Positions 1 through 7,795 of a stretch of DNA of 24,900 nt are shown piece by piece. The notes under the pieces were generated by a model, which was given only the letters and a program-made list of their open reading frames with translations, had not been told where the DNA came from and ran no database searches. Each line of letters begins with the position of its first letter. Position 1 is the first letter of the stretch. The position numbers and the translations under genes were made by a program. The DNA comes from CAZUDI01 sp964618975 (GTDB taxonomy: Bacteria; Desulfobacterota; Desulfomonilia; UBA1062): assembly GCA_964618975.1 (NCBI GenBank), contig CAZUDI010000054.1, positions 1-24,900 on the forward strand, read 5' to 3'.

Positions 1-427
1 TTGCAAAGTGTTATACGGCACTCCTTCCCCTGTATCCGCTGGTTGGCCTGCGACATCCGGTGACGGAAATCGAGGGAACATCTCCCACTTGCCGCTCCAC
101 TGTTCGAGGTGTCTCCGGCAAAAGACGGTTGTCCGATTCATCAAAAATAACATGTGAAATCATGCACTCATTATGCATGCTGTCATTTATTAGTCAAGCA
201 AAACCTGCAGGCAGGGTCTTGCCGATCGAAAGTGGCGGCCATTTTCCTCTGATCGCGGCGGCGCCACAGCCCGGCCGCAGGCATCTTATAAGGGAACAGG
301 GAACAGGCCACCTGCACCTCCTCGAGGTTACAGGTCATTCGCTCTTGTGGAGATACGCTTGGCTCGTCTTACCTTTTTTCGGAACTATAGAAACTCAATC
401 AGGCAAACATGAAGGGGAGTGGGGCAT
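1..427. other. left-edge stretch with no identifiable gene
   Basis: No recognisable gene is seen. One plus-strand frame stays open from the left edge to a stop at 450-452, but its conceptual product matches no family I know. It runs straight through the ribosome binding site and start of the dehydrogenase relic, so I read it as chance or as the end of an unknown truncated gene. An AAGGGGAG-type ribosome binding site lies just before the relic's ATG at 428. Confidence 0.4.
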
Positions 428-645
428 ATGCTTGAGAACAAGCGAATATTGATCGTGGGCGGCAGCTCCGGGATAGGGCTTGCCGTGGCCAACCTGGCGT
501 GTGAAAACGGAGCGCACGTTATCATCGCCGCGCGCAATGCGCAGGATCAGCTGGAGAGGTGGCCCTGGCATATCTTCACCTGATGATCAACCCGTATATG
601 ACAGGCACCGTAACGGTGGTTGACGGCGGGGCGCGCTTGATCTGA
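428..645 (+). pseudogene. internally deleted short-chain dehydrogenase (SDR) relic
   Basis: This is a broken second copy of the dehydrogenase at 5111-5800. Its first ~43 codons match that gene almost residue for residue, including the GGSSGIG cofactor loop. The text then jumps, near 553-558, to the last ~28 codons (VALAYLHLMINPYMTG, then the same VVDGGARLI end). The relic is 218 bp against 690 bp in the intact gene, a loss of 472 bp. Because 472 is not a multiple of three, the two halves are in different frames and translation from 428 stops within a few codons of the junction. The start and an upstream AAGGGGAG ribosome binding site remain. It is evidently the product of duplication followed by deletion, and no function is expected. 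Confidence 0.9.
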
Positions 646-758
646 CCCGGAAGGCGAAAAAGCGGGCCTCTGCGGGAAAGGGAGACTCAGGCAATCAACC
701 CCTAAGCTCACGGACGAACCTGTCTGCCCCGTCAGCAAGCTCTATTCCCGGATTATGA

Positions 759-780
759 AAAGCCGGGGGCCCCCGGCTTT
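759..780 (-). terminator. hairpin terminator of the gamma-CA-like gene
   Basis: This is a perfect 22-bp palindrome (AAAGCCGGGGG and its complement) that overlaps the TAA stop of the minus-strand gene at 779-781. Read on the minus strand it is followed by TTTTC, as in a rho-independent terminator. A-rich sequence on the other side could make it weakly bidirectional. Confidence 0.65.
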
Positions 781-1303
781 ATGTGACCGGTTCCATGTCT
801 TCTTCCAGATATTGTTTTGCGAGATCAATATAGAGCTGTTTGCCCATATCCCACATCGCCCGGTCGTTTTCGTTCACCTCACGGACAAAGCCGGCCGGAT
901 TGCCTGCAAAGACTACATTCGGCGGAACGACCTGCCGCATCTTGACGATACTGCCTTCGGCAACGATTGCGCCTATTCCGATCTCGGACATGATACTGGT
1001 TATCGCCCCCATGCCGACCACGACAAGATCACCGATGTATTTACCATGGGACACGGCGCCGTGACCAAAGGTGACCTTTTTCCCGATCGTCTGAGTTTCG
1101 TTAGGCGGGCTGTGGATGATGACGCCTTCTTCCACAGCCGTGCCGTCGCCGATGACTATCCGGCCATAGTCGCCGCGTAAGATTGCTCCATGGCCGATAT
1201 AGCAATTATCCCCGATCACCACATCGCCGATAACCTGCGCTGTCTCACTGACATAGGTTCCTTTACCCACTTCCGGTGTTCTGCCGTTGAATTTGTAAAG
1301 CAT
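779..1303 (-). CDS. gamma-carbonic anhydrase / CaiE-PaaY-like hexapeptide-repeat protein
   Basis: The 174-residue product is a left-handed beta-helix protein, with hexapeptide turns running through residues ~20-130 (IGDVVI, IGDNCYIG, IVIGDG and so on). The three zinc-ligand histidines of the gamma-class fold are present: His64 in VIIH, and His81 and His86 in HGAVSHG. The RGD turn at 43-45 is also kept. Relatives are carbonic anhydrases or the CaiE/PaaY proteins linked to acyl-CoA pathways, so enzyme activity cannot be decided from sequence. The start at 1303 (MLYKFNG) is chosen because GGAGG lies 5 nt upstream and it matches the family's usual N-terminus. ATGs at 1315 and 1330 are alternatives without such a site. 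A CoA-transferase and SDR genes nearby fit an acyl-CoA context, but there is no operon linkage. Confidence 0.85.
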   Translation of the reverse strand: MLYKFNGRTPEVGKGTYVSETAQVIGDVVIGDNCYIGHGAILRGDYGRIVIGDGTAVEEGVIIHSPPNETQTIGKKVTFGHGAVSHGKYIGDLVVVGMGAITSIMSEIGIGAIVAEGSIVKMRQVVPPNVVFAGNPAGFVREVNENDRAMWDMGKQLYIDLAKQYLEEDMEPVT

Positions 1304-1784
1304 TCCATCCTCCATGCATCTGATGTCCATACAAGCGATTGATGCTTATTTACGCTCAGCTGCACGCCCAGGCCTTTCTCTGAGCACCATCTTCGGGGCC
1401 TAACATGCTGACCTTGAGAGAACGGCTGCCGCGGGCGATGATGTTTCCATCAAGGTCCATGATTATTGCTCTTTCCCTTATCAACCGGAAGACCCCTGCA
1501 TATCATGTTATCTTTACGTATCATTTTTCCGGGCGGTTTGATATCTTTTTGGAAAATCGGCGGTGATGAGGGGCGGGGCCCAGGAATCGATCCCCTTAAG
1601 GGCCGCACTGCCCGCCGCTTGCGGCGAAGTGCCGGGGCTTGCGGCTCGCCCCGGGGTTCAGGGATTTCTCCCCTGATCAAGAAGCTGCTTTCCTGAGATC
1701 CAGAAGTGCTCTGTTGCACGCAACGCACCTTGACAGCCGGGGGGAGTCGGCGTGAGACGGGGCCTTCACCATGCCCCAGGGCAG
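1304..1784. other. gene-free stretch upstream of the acetyltransferase relic
   Basis: No convincing gene is seen. From about 1597 to 1672 there is GC-rich, hairpin-prone sequence (GCCGCTTGCGGC, then GGGGCTTGCGGCTCGCCCC). It resembles a degenerate member of the repeat family seen in tandem at 24021-24279. The rest is unremarkable. Confidence 0.4.
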
Positions 1785-1987
1785 CGGGAGTGAGGGCGCA
1801 AGGCGGCCGGGGCTGCGCCCTGGTGGGCGATCCCCAATACTACGTGCGCTGCGGCTTCCGGAATTATCCGGAGCTGGTGCATGCGGGCGTTTAGCAGGAG
1901 GTTTTCCTTGCCCTGCCGTTCACCAAAGAGGTTCCCCAAGGCATCGTCAGTTTCCATGAAGGGTTTGCGGCCAAGGGCTGTTGGTAA
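1785..1987 (+). pseudogene. relic of a GNAT N-acetyltransferase (YhbS-like), C-terminal part
   Basis: Translated continuously in one frame, this stretch gives GCALVGDPQYYVRCGF, then a TAG at 1892-1894, then EVFLALPFTKEVPQGIVSFH and a short tail ending at TAA 1985-1987. That is the typical C-terminal half of YhbS-type acetyltransferases: the GdPxYYxrfGF strand, the evFla strand and a closing VxfHeaF element. The in-frame stop and the absence of a recognisable N-terminal half (acetyl-CoA loop region) mark it as a decayed gene. No alternative start after the stop would give a functional domain. Assignment to the fold is fairly firm; the subfamily is less so. Confidence 0.7.
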
Positions 1988-2090
1988 AACGGCCACACCA
2001 TGTGCGGAGTTACTTCAGGCACCCTTTAGTTGCTTACGCCGCATGAAAAATCGTATGTTTACTTGCCGGTGCAATAAGGGGTTAACTTTC

Positions 2091-2348
2091 ATGACCATTA
2101 AACTTCAACAGCCAAATATGTTTGACAAAATACTTGGTTTCTTTGGGAAAAAGAGAGGTTTTGTCTTACCTGAAGATAATCCGTACCAGAAGTGGGGACC
2201 ATATGTCACATATGTAATTCCGAGAGAAAATATTATTAAAGCACTTCTCAGACTCAACAAGCATAATGCTGATAATATATTATATGATATTAAAGACATA
2301 GAAGACAGGCTTAATGCCATCAACAAGGAAGAATTGCACAAGAAATAA
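2091..2348 (+). CDS. small hypothetical protein (85 aa)
   Basis: I do not recognise this family. The 85-residue product begins MTIKLQQPNMF, has a basic glycine/phenylalanine-rich segment (ILGFFGKKRGF, ~14-24), and ends in a charged, probably helical half (IENII-like to KDIEDRLNAINKEEL) with no membrane segment. An AAGGGG ribosome binding site lies about 10 nt before the ATG at 2091; a second ATG at 2118 is possible. Base composition is clearly more AT-rich than the flanking genes, suggesting recent acquisition or a different history. The frame is open further upstream, but that part overlaps the acetyltransferase relic in another reading and lacks a better start. Confidence 0.6.
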   Translation: MTIKLQQPNMFDKILGFFGKKRGFVLPEDNPYQKWGPYVTYVIPRENIIKALLRLNKHNADNILYDIKDIEDRLNAINKEELHKK

Positions 2349-2370
2349 CTTCAGCGGACGCGCTGTATCG

Positions 2371-2661
2371 TCAATGGGCCTTTAAAAGTTTACCAAGAAT
2401 GGGCGTGAGAATTTTGCCACTTTCATGTGATTGGGCATAGGATTCGATCACCTCATCGTCGATAATCTTTCTGAGACGGTGTGAGAGGCATGGCACAGAG
2501 CCAGCGAGGAGTGCGTCCTCGTGCCAGGTGTAGACGGAGTCGAAGGCTAGGAGAAGGGCAAGGGCGTCGTCGCGAGGTGAGGTCTGGAAAAAGCCCAATC
2601 CAAAAGCGCGGGTAGCAGGACAGGAGCGGTGAATGTCCACGCAAGATTCGGACTGGCCCAA
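2371..2661 (-). pseudogene. possible gene fragment of unknown family
   Basis: An open minus-strand frame encodes a natural-looking stretch (DDALALLLAFDSVYTWHEDA followed by a charged helical tail ending GKILTPILGKLLKAH). I cannot assign it to a family. Its only upstream start is a TTG without a clear ribosome binding site, and it overlaps the start of the plus-strand gene at 2633 head to head. I therefore treat it as the C-terminal remnant of a lost gene, or possibly a chance frame. Confidence 0.3.
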
Positions 2662-2923
2662 GACAGGGGAAGAGGCTGCACATTCGATCCTCGAGAAGAT
2701 GAGCGCGGACGATAAGGACCGCGTTCGGAAAACGAGGCGTGAAGATCTGATCCTCTACCATCTCGGATGGGGCGCTGACATTCGCAACGCCTTCGGCTTG
2801 TGGAAAGGTAACACGGCACTCCTAGAGTCAAGTGGCTTCTTTCACCCGGATGACTGCTCGATGAGTATCATCGAATGTGTGTGGGAGAAGCTCCAAGCGA
2901 AAGGCGAAGCACGTGCAGGGTAG
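2633..2923 (+). CDS. small DUF6794-like protein (96 aa)
   Basis: The product has the layout I associate with DUF6794-type proteins: an N-terminal segment with a proline and helix (WPKTGEEAAHSIL), a middle DRVRKTRREDLILYHLGWG, the conserved ADIRNAFGLWKGN motif, then HPDDCSMSIIECVWEKLQ near the C-terminus. The domain's function is unknown. AGGAG lies 6 nt before the ATG at 2633, which supports the start. No signal peptide or membrane segment is seen. It stands alone between decayed sequences, in a patch of small genes of mixed composition. Family assignment is from memory of the motif pattern and is moderately sure. Confidence 0.7.
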   Translation: MSTQDSDWPKTGEEAAHSILEKMSADDKDRVRKTRREDLILYHLGWGADIRNAFGLWKGNTALLESSGFFHPDDCSMSIIECVWEKLQAKGEARAG

Positions 2924-2950
2924 TCCCGCTGACTACAGGGAGGGAAATAG

Positions 2951-3130
2951 GGGATTTATTTTTTAAAGGAGTATACGGAACTGGACATTTCCATCCCAGA
3001 TCTAGTCGAAGAAACAAGGACAAGTGTTATAAATACTATCAAAAAAGAAATAATTCTGTGTCCAGACTGTAGTGAGAAGGAGGAGGTTCTTTTTGATAGA
3101 ACACCTGCTGCAACTAAGCATATTTCATAG
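2951..3130 (+). pseudogene. AT-rich open fragment with a CPDC motif
   Basis: After a TAG at 2948-2950, one frame stays open to TAG at 3128-3130 and gives a natural-looking acidic/basic peptide (DLVEETRTSVINTIKKEI, then ILCPDC, then a short tail). It has no ATG, GTG or TTG. An AAAGGAG (2965-2971) sits 9 nt before a CTG at 2981, so a 49-residue protein with a non-standard start cannot be excluded. A remnant of a larger gene is more likely. Composition resembles the small gene at 2091-2348. I do not recognise the family. Confidence 0.3.
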
Positions 3131-3173
3131 GGCATTCAGCGGAACGCGAAAAGCGCGTGCCCGCTGAATGCCC
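3130..3173. other. long hairpin in the intergenic gap
   Basis: GGGCATTCAGCGG (3130-3142) is perfectly complementary to 3161-3173. Between them ACGCG and CGCGT pair around an AAAAG loop, giving an almost continuous 18-bp stem. It lies about 70 nt beyond the stop of the minus-strand CoA-transferase and immediately after the fragment ending at 3130. It could serve as a terminator for either, although no clear T-run follows on either strand. Nothing else is seen up to 3239. Confidence 0.6.
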
Positions 3174-3239
3174 GCTGTTCTGCTCCGGGATACGACAGGG
3201 AAGACCCTGAATTCCCGTGTTATTGTAACGTGAAGGGGG

Positions 3240-4472
3240 TTACAGGGATTGGCAGACCTCTTTGAGTTCCTGGGGCCTCACGTAGCCCATGGCGCTGGAT
3301 ACAAGCAGGGATTCGACCTCCTCTCTACTCTTCCCCAGCACCTCCTCCAGGAGCCAGCGATTGTCCTGCCCATGCTCAGGGGCGCATCCGCGCACCTTTA
3401 TCTCGCTGTTTTTCGCCTTGATGGCGGGGCCATAGATATTGACAACTCCCCTGCCGGGTTGTTCCACGTCCACCGAAAGTCCGCGCGCGATCGTGTGGGG
3501 ATGTTCGATAACCTCGTTGACCTCCCGCACCGGCGCCCCGGGAAAACCGTATTGAACGGATAGCTCCTCCAGCTCTTCCACGGTGTACTTTGAAACCCAG
3601 CCCTGAATGATCTGCGTCAGCTCCACCACATTGTCGTTTCTCACAAACAGATTTGCAAAGCGCTTATCGGTCTTCAGCTCCTGCATTCCCATGGCGTCGC
3701 AAAGCTTATGATACGTCGCGTCACCGGCGCTGCAGATCATGAAATAGCCGTTCTTCGTCTGAAAGGTGTCAAAGGGCGCCACAAAGGGATAGCGGTTCCC
3801 GGTCCTTTTCTGAACCTCACCCGTAACCGTGTACTGAGGCCATGTACCCGCCATGAGATTGATGCCTACATCGTACATCGAGATGTCAATGAATTCACCC
3901 TGTCCGGTCTTTTCCCGCGCGTAAAGCGCTGCGGCAATTGCATATGAGGCATGCATGGCCGTGGCAAGATCGATGATGATCGGACCTGACTTGGTAGGCG
4001 GCGTCTCCGGAAAGCCAGTGGTGGCCATAATTCCCGTTACCGCCTGGATGATGGAGTCATAGGCTGGCCTATCCGCCAGGGGTCCGTACTGACCATACCC
4101 GGAAAGCGACAACATGATGAGCCTCGGATTGATGGCCGACAGCACATCATAGCCAAGGCCAAGCCCTTCCATGGTTTGCGGCCGATGATTTTCGAAGAGT
4201 ACATCGGAGTGCGCGACCAGCTCCTTGAACAGCGCAATCCCTTCCGGGGTCTTCAGATCGATACAGACGCCTTTTTTTCCGCGATTCATCGCAAGAAAAG
4301 GCGCTGAGAAACCGCTTACATAGGGCGGAAAAAGCCGCGCATCATCCCCGACCCCCGGTTTTTCAACTTTTATCACCTCGGCGCCCATGTCGGCCAGGAA
4401 TGTGGTTGCGGCAGGGCCAGAAATATTTGCGGTAAAGTCAATTACACGCACCCCTTCTAGAATAGATCTCAT
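3240..4472 (-). CDS. family III (CaiB/BaiF) acyl-CoA transferase
   Basis: The 410-residue length is typical of the family, which moves CoA between carboxylic acids through a covalent aspartyl intermediate. Visible signatures are the N-terminal VRVIDFTANISGPAATTFLADMGAEVIKVE Rossmann segment (read as two adjoining parts), NRGKKGVCIDLKTPEG, and the central GPIIIDLATAMHASYAI, where the Asp is the expected nucleophile. Next come ALYAREKTGQGEFIDISM and the C-terminal GFPGAPVREVNEV segment. Substrate cannot be named. The start at 4472 (MRSILEGV) is preferred because GGAGG lies 8 nt upstream; the ATG at 4487 would leave that site inside the gene. Two inverted repeats upstream suggest repressor control. 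The oppositely oriented SDR at 5111 may belong to the same pathway. Confidence 0.93.
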   Translation of the reverse strand: MRSILEGVRVIDFTANISGPAATTFLADMGAEVIKVEKPGVGDDARLFPPYVSGFSAPFLAMNRGKKGVCIDLKTPEGIALFKELVAHSDVLFENHRPQTMEGLGLGYDVLSAINPRLIMLSLSGYGQYGPLADRPAYDSIIQAVTGIMATTGFPETPPTKSGPIIIDLATAMHASYAIAAALYAREKTGQGEFIDISMYDVGINLMAGTWPQYTVTGEVQKRTGNRYPFVAPFDTFQTKNGYFMICSAGDATYHKLCDAMGMQELKTDKRFANLFVRNDNVVELTQIIQGWVSKYTVEELEELSVQYGFPGAPVREVNEVIEHPHTIARGLSVDVEQPGRGVVNIYGPAIKAKNSEIKVRGCAPEHGQDNRWLLEEVLGKSREEVESLLVSSAMGYVRPQELKEVCQSL

Positions 4473-4504
4473 GCTCGGTTCCTCCATTTATCAAATGCAT
4501 TAAG

Positions 4505-4518
4505 ATTGACACGTCAAT
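4505..4518. promoter_or_regulatory. operator-like inverted repeat, proximal
   Basis: ATTGAC-AC-GTCAAT is a near-perfect inverted repeat 33 bp upstream of the CoA-transferase start at 4472. It shares both arms with the repeat at 4544-4561. A TTGACG on the minus strand inside it is followed 17 bp later by TTGATA, so it may overlap a -35 element, although that would leave a very short leader. Confidence 0.5.
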
Positions 4519-4543
4519 CAGTTCCAGAATGGAAATATACCGG

Positions 4544-4561
4544 ATTGACAATTGTGTCAAT
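4544..4561. promoter_or_regulatory. operator-like inverted repeat, distal
   Basis: ATTGACA-ATTG-TGTCAAT has perfect 7-bp arms. Its centre is 41 bp from that of the proximal repeat, about four helical turns, so dimeric regulators bound at both would lie on the same face of the DNA. No regulator gene is in the window. The arrangement suits a TetR- or GntR-type repressor, but the class is a guess. Confidence 0.5.
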
Positions 4562-5110
4562 GAAATTTTGCATAATGCTCGGCGGCGCATGCCGTGGAGA
4601 ACGCGCAACAACATGTAGATGCGCGGGGGACATAATTCTGGTGATCACGCAGATGCGATGATCTCTGAGCGGAAGAGATCGCGCTCAGGATCTTTTTTTG
4701 GATCATGGGCGAGGGCAAGCTTATGACCCTGCTTTTCGCCGCAAGCGGTGGGGAATCTGGCCCTCGGGCCATTAAGCTTACGCTGACCTCGGATATTTCT
4801 TGATCGGAAGAGATGCCAGGTTGCTCGATGCCCTTGTTCCTTTGAAGCCAGTCCCTTATGATACCTTTATGCTGAAGCATGTTTTGGTGCGATACGAAGA
4901 GAGCCGAGAAGATCGTGGTTGATTGGGAGGGACACTGTCGTGATCACTGTACATCGCAGCGAAGACCGGCCTGCTGGCGAGGCGGCGTTTGGCGCCTTGG
5001 GCAACGGGTGTCCTAAACCGGGGGGAGGGGTCTCTGGGGGGCTTTGATGGAAGTTCGTGCCCTGGCTCCTGAAACCGGGTGGAGGGCAACCAAGTACGGG
5101 ACTTATTCAT
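4562..5110. other. intergenic stretch between CoA-transferase and SDR
   Basis: No convincing gene is seen. Positions ~4699-4770 hold an inverted, degenerate copy of the intergenic repeat family that is tandem at 24021-24279. Read on the minus strand it shows CCGCTTGCGGCG, then GCTTGCCCTCGCCCATGAT, in the same order as the tandem unit. The rest is without recognisable features, and no good ribosome binding site precedes the SDR start at 5111. Confidence 0.5.
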
Positions 5111-5800
5111 ATGCTTGAGAAAAAGAGAATATTGATCGTGGGTGGCAGTTCCGGGATAGGACTTGCTGTGGCAAACCTGGCGTGTGAAAATGGAGCGCAG
5201 GTTGTGATCGCCTCGCGCAATGCGCAGGAACAATTGGACATGCTGGAAAGTGCGCTGGGCAGGGGCATCGAGGCCTATTCATTTGATATTACATCCGGCG
5301 ATGATGTCGACGGATTATTCGAAACAACCGGTTTGTTCGACCACCTCGTCATTACCGTCAGGCCCCCCATCAAGTCCGCGCCGTTTCCGGAGATGGACCT
5401 CGCTGAAGCCAAGCAGGCGTTTGAATCGAAACTGTGGGGTCCCTGCCGCCTGATTCAGGTGGCCCAGCGCTATCTCAGGCAACATGGCAGTATAATACTG
5501 ACCAGTGGGATTGCCGGGGAGAAGATATACAAAGGCGCTTCCACCATGGCGACTCTCAACAGCGCCATAGAGACCTTAGGCCGGGCCCTGGCGGTCGAGC
5601 TTGCCCCCTTGAGAGTCAATGTCGTCAGCCCCGGTTTTGTAGCACCAAAGGCGGAGGAGGTTCGGGAAAACGCCCGCCGGTTTCCTGTGAAGAGACTGGC
5701 ATTTGCAGATGAGGTGGCGATGGCATACCTCCATCTGATGGTAAACCCGTATATAACGGGCACCATAACGGTCGTTGACGGTGGGGCGCGCTTGATCTGA
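5111..5800 (+). CDS. atypical short-chain dehydrogenase/reductase family protein
   Basis: The 229-residue product has a Rossmann fold with the TGxxxGxG-equivalent GGSSGIG at 11-17 and the C-terminal GTITVVDGGARLI typical of classical SDRs, so NAD(P) binding is likely. The catalytic serine is present (Ser132 in LTSGIAG). The YxxxK pair is replaced by Met146 and Asn150 in STMATLN, and the usual NNAG motif is also absent (VITVRPP). Divergent SDRs of this type exist, and their chemistry is unclear. The start at 5111 matches the start of the deleted copy at 428. A GTG or ATG further upstream would add residues that the duplicate lacks. Unlike the duplicate, no Shine-Dalgarno sequence is seen, so expression may depend on something else. 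Confidence 0.85.
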   Translation: MLEKKRILIVGGSSGIGLAVANLACENGAQVVIASRNAQEQLDMLESALGRGIEAYSFDITSGDDVDGLFETTGLFDHLVITVRPPIKSAPFPEMDLAEAKQAFESKLWGPCRLIQVAQRYLRQHGSIILTSGIAGEKIYKGASTMATLNSAIETLGRALAVELAPLRVNVVSPGFVAPKAEEVRENARRFPVKRLAFADEVAMAYLHLMVNPYITGTITVVDGGARLI

Positions 5801-6070
5801 TTCAGGGGGCTAAAAGGGAACACCCCTAGCCCTACGCTACGGAACAGCATGCTTTCTTGCTCCCCGGCGGGGCTCGCCCCCCCGACCTCAGGGCGGGCGC
5901 AGTCTTTGTAGAGTGCGAACCCGTGAGATCATAGTCGCACCGGGTGATACCGGGGCGGGCAAGGGTAGCTCCCCTTTTGAAGTAAGCATGAAAGTGGGGG
6001 GGAATGGGGAGATATATTGAATTACGAAAGGCCGATCAACAGGTTATTACTTGTCGAAGGGCCTGAGTAC

Positions 6071-6145
6071 TGGAGCCAGCGAAGGGGGTTGAACCCTTGA
6101 CCTGCTGATTACGAATCAGCTGCTCTACCACTGAGCTACGCTGGC
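6071..6145 (-). tRNA. tRNA-Thr (anticodon CGT)
   Basis: Read on the minus strand, a full cloverleaf is visible: acceptor GCCAGCG/CGCTGGC, D arm GCTC-AGTGGTA-GAGC, anticodon stem GCTGA/TCAGC around loop TTCGTAA (anticodon CGT, reading ACG threonine codons), and T arm AAGGG-TTCAACC-CCCTT. A CCA end is encoded at 6071-6073. There is no long variable arm. It lies downstream of the ABC operon on the same strand but has its own promoter. Confidence 0.96.
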
Positions 6146-6155
6146 ACGGATGATG

Positions 6156-6183
6156 ATTTTACATATTCGCCCCGCCTTGTCAA
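6156..6183 (-). promoter_or_regulatory. sigma-70 promoter of tRNA-Thr
   Basis: On the minus strand TTGACA (6183-6178) is followed after 16 bp by TAAAAT (6161-6156). Transcription would begin within a few bases of the tRNA 5' end at 6145, as expected for a tRNA promoter. Confidence 0.75.
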
Positions 6184-6246
6184 TGGCGGGGATGCGTTTA
6201 TGTGCCCCCTGATTCCGCCGGCTTGGTTCCCTGCGGCCCCGGGGGG

Positions 6247-6982
<736 letters not shown>

Positions 6983-6996
<14 letters not shown>

Positions 6997-7795
6997 CGAT
7001 CCTCTCCTCCATGATGCTGATGAGCTTGGAAAGAAACAGGGTGATGATCAGGTAGACCAGGGCCACGACCGTGTAGGTCTCGAAGTAGTTGAAGGTCTCG
7101 GCCGCGAACTCGCGCCCGCGGCGCAGAAGGTCCGAAACGGCCAGGATGGAGACCAGCGAGGAGTCCTTGAGCAGGGCCACGAATTCGTTGCCCACGGGCG
7201 GCAGGATGGTCTTGAAGGCCTGTGGCAGGATCACGTGGTACATGGCCTGGGACGAGCTCATGCCCAGCGAGCGGGCGGCCTCCATCTGGCCCTTGGGGAT
7301 GGACTGGATCCCGGCCCGGAAGATCTCGCCCATGTAGGCGCCGTAGCAGATGGCCATGGCCAGCACGGCCGAGGTGATGGGGGGCATGCGCACGATGCGG
7401 CCCAGGGCGAAATAGATGTAGAAGAGCTGCACCAGCAGCGGGATGCCCCGGATGACCTCCACGTAGAGCGAGGCGATGCCGTTGATCAGCCGGTTCTTGG
7501 ATATGCGCCCCAGGCCCGTGAAGAGCCCGATGACCAGCGCCAGCAGGATGGACTCCACGGTCACCTGGAAGGTGACCAGGATGCCGTCCGGCACGAACTG
7601 CATGATGTCGAGGTAGGGGTCCGGGATGAAGATGGCGAGGTAGGCGATGATGCCGATGGCCCCGAAGAAGGCGACCCGCCAGGCCGTGAAGAGGCCCTGG
7701 TCCTCCTTCTTCGGGATGGCCCCGCCATCACCTACCTCGATGGTGACTCGCTGAGACTTGCCCGCGCTGGTATTTTTCGGCGCTATCGGAGCCAC
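6983..7795 (-). CDS. polar amino-acid ABC transporter permease (GlnP/HisM-like)
   Basis: This 270-residue membrane subunit has an N-terminal cytoplasmic stretch (~1-38), a first hydrophobic segment at ~39-60, and about four further segments ending in VALVYLIITLFLSKL near the C-terminus. The coupling (EAA) loop that contacts the ATPase is clear: EAARSLGMSSSQAMYHVILP. The VEVIRGIPLLVQLF motif is characteristic of the His/Glu/Gln/Arg transporter permease family. Only one permease gene is present, so the transporter probably uses a homodimer. It overlaps the substrate-binding protein gene upstream by 13 nt and the ATPase gene downstream by 14 nt, so the three are tightly coupled. Substrate is not resolved beyond a polar or charged amino acid. 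Confidence 0.96.

Noticed and set aside
60..452. Open plus-strand frame at the left edge as a gene
   Set aside because: No recognisable domain or ribosome binding site, and it reads through the start region of the SDR relic.
4557..4880. 107-codon minus-strand frame upstream of the CoA-transferase
   Set aside because: It reads through a degenerate intergenic repeat and the distal operator-like palindrome and resembles no protein family.
5057..5110. An upstream start extending the intact SDR by 18 residues
   Set aside because: The duplicate at 428 begins exactly at the position equivalent to 5111, and similarity between the two copies starts there.
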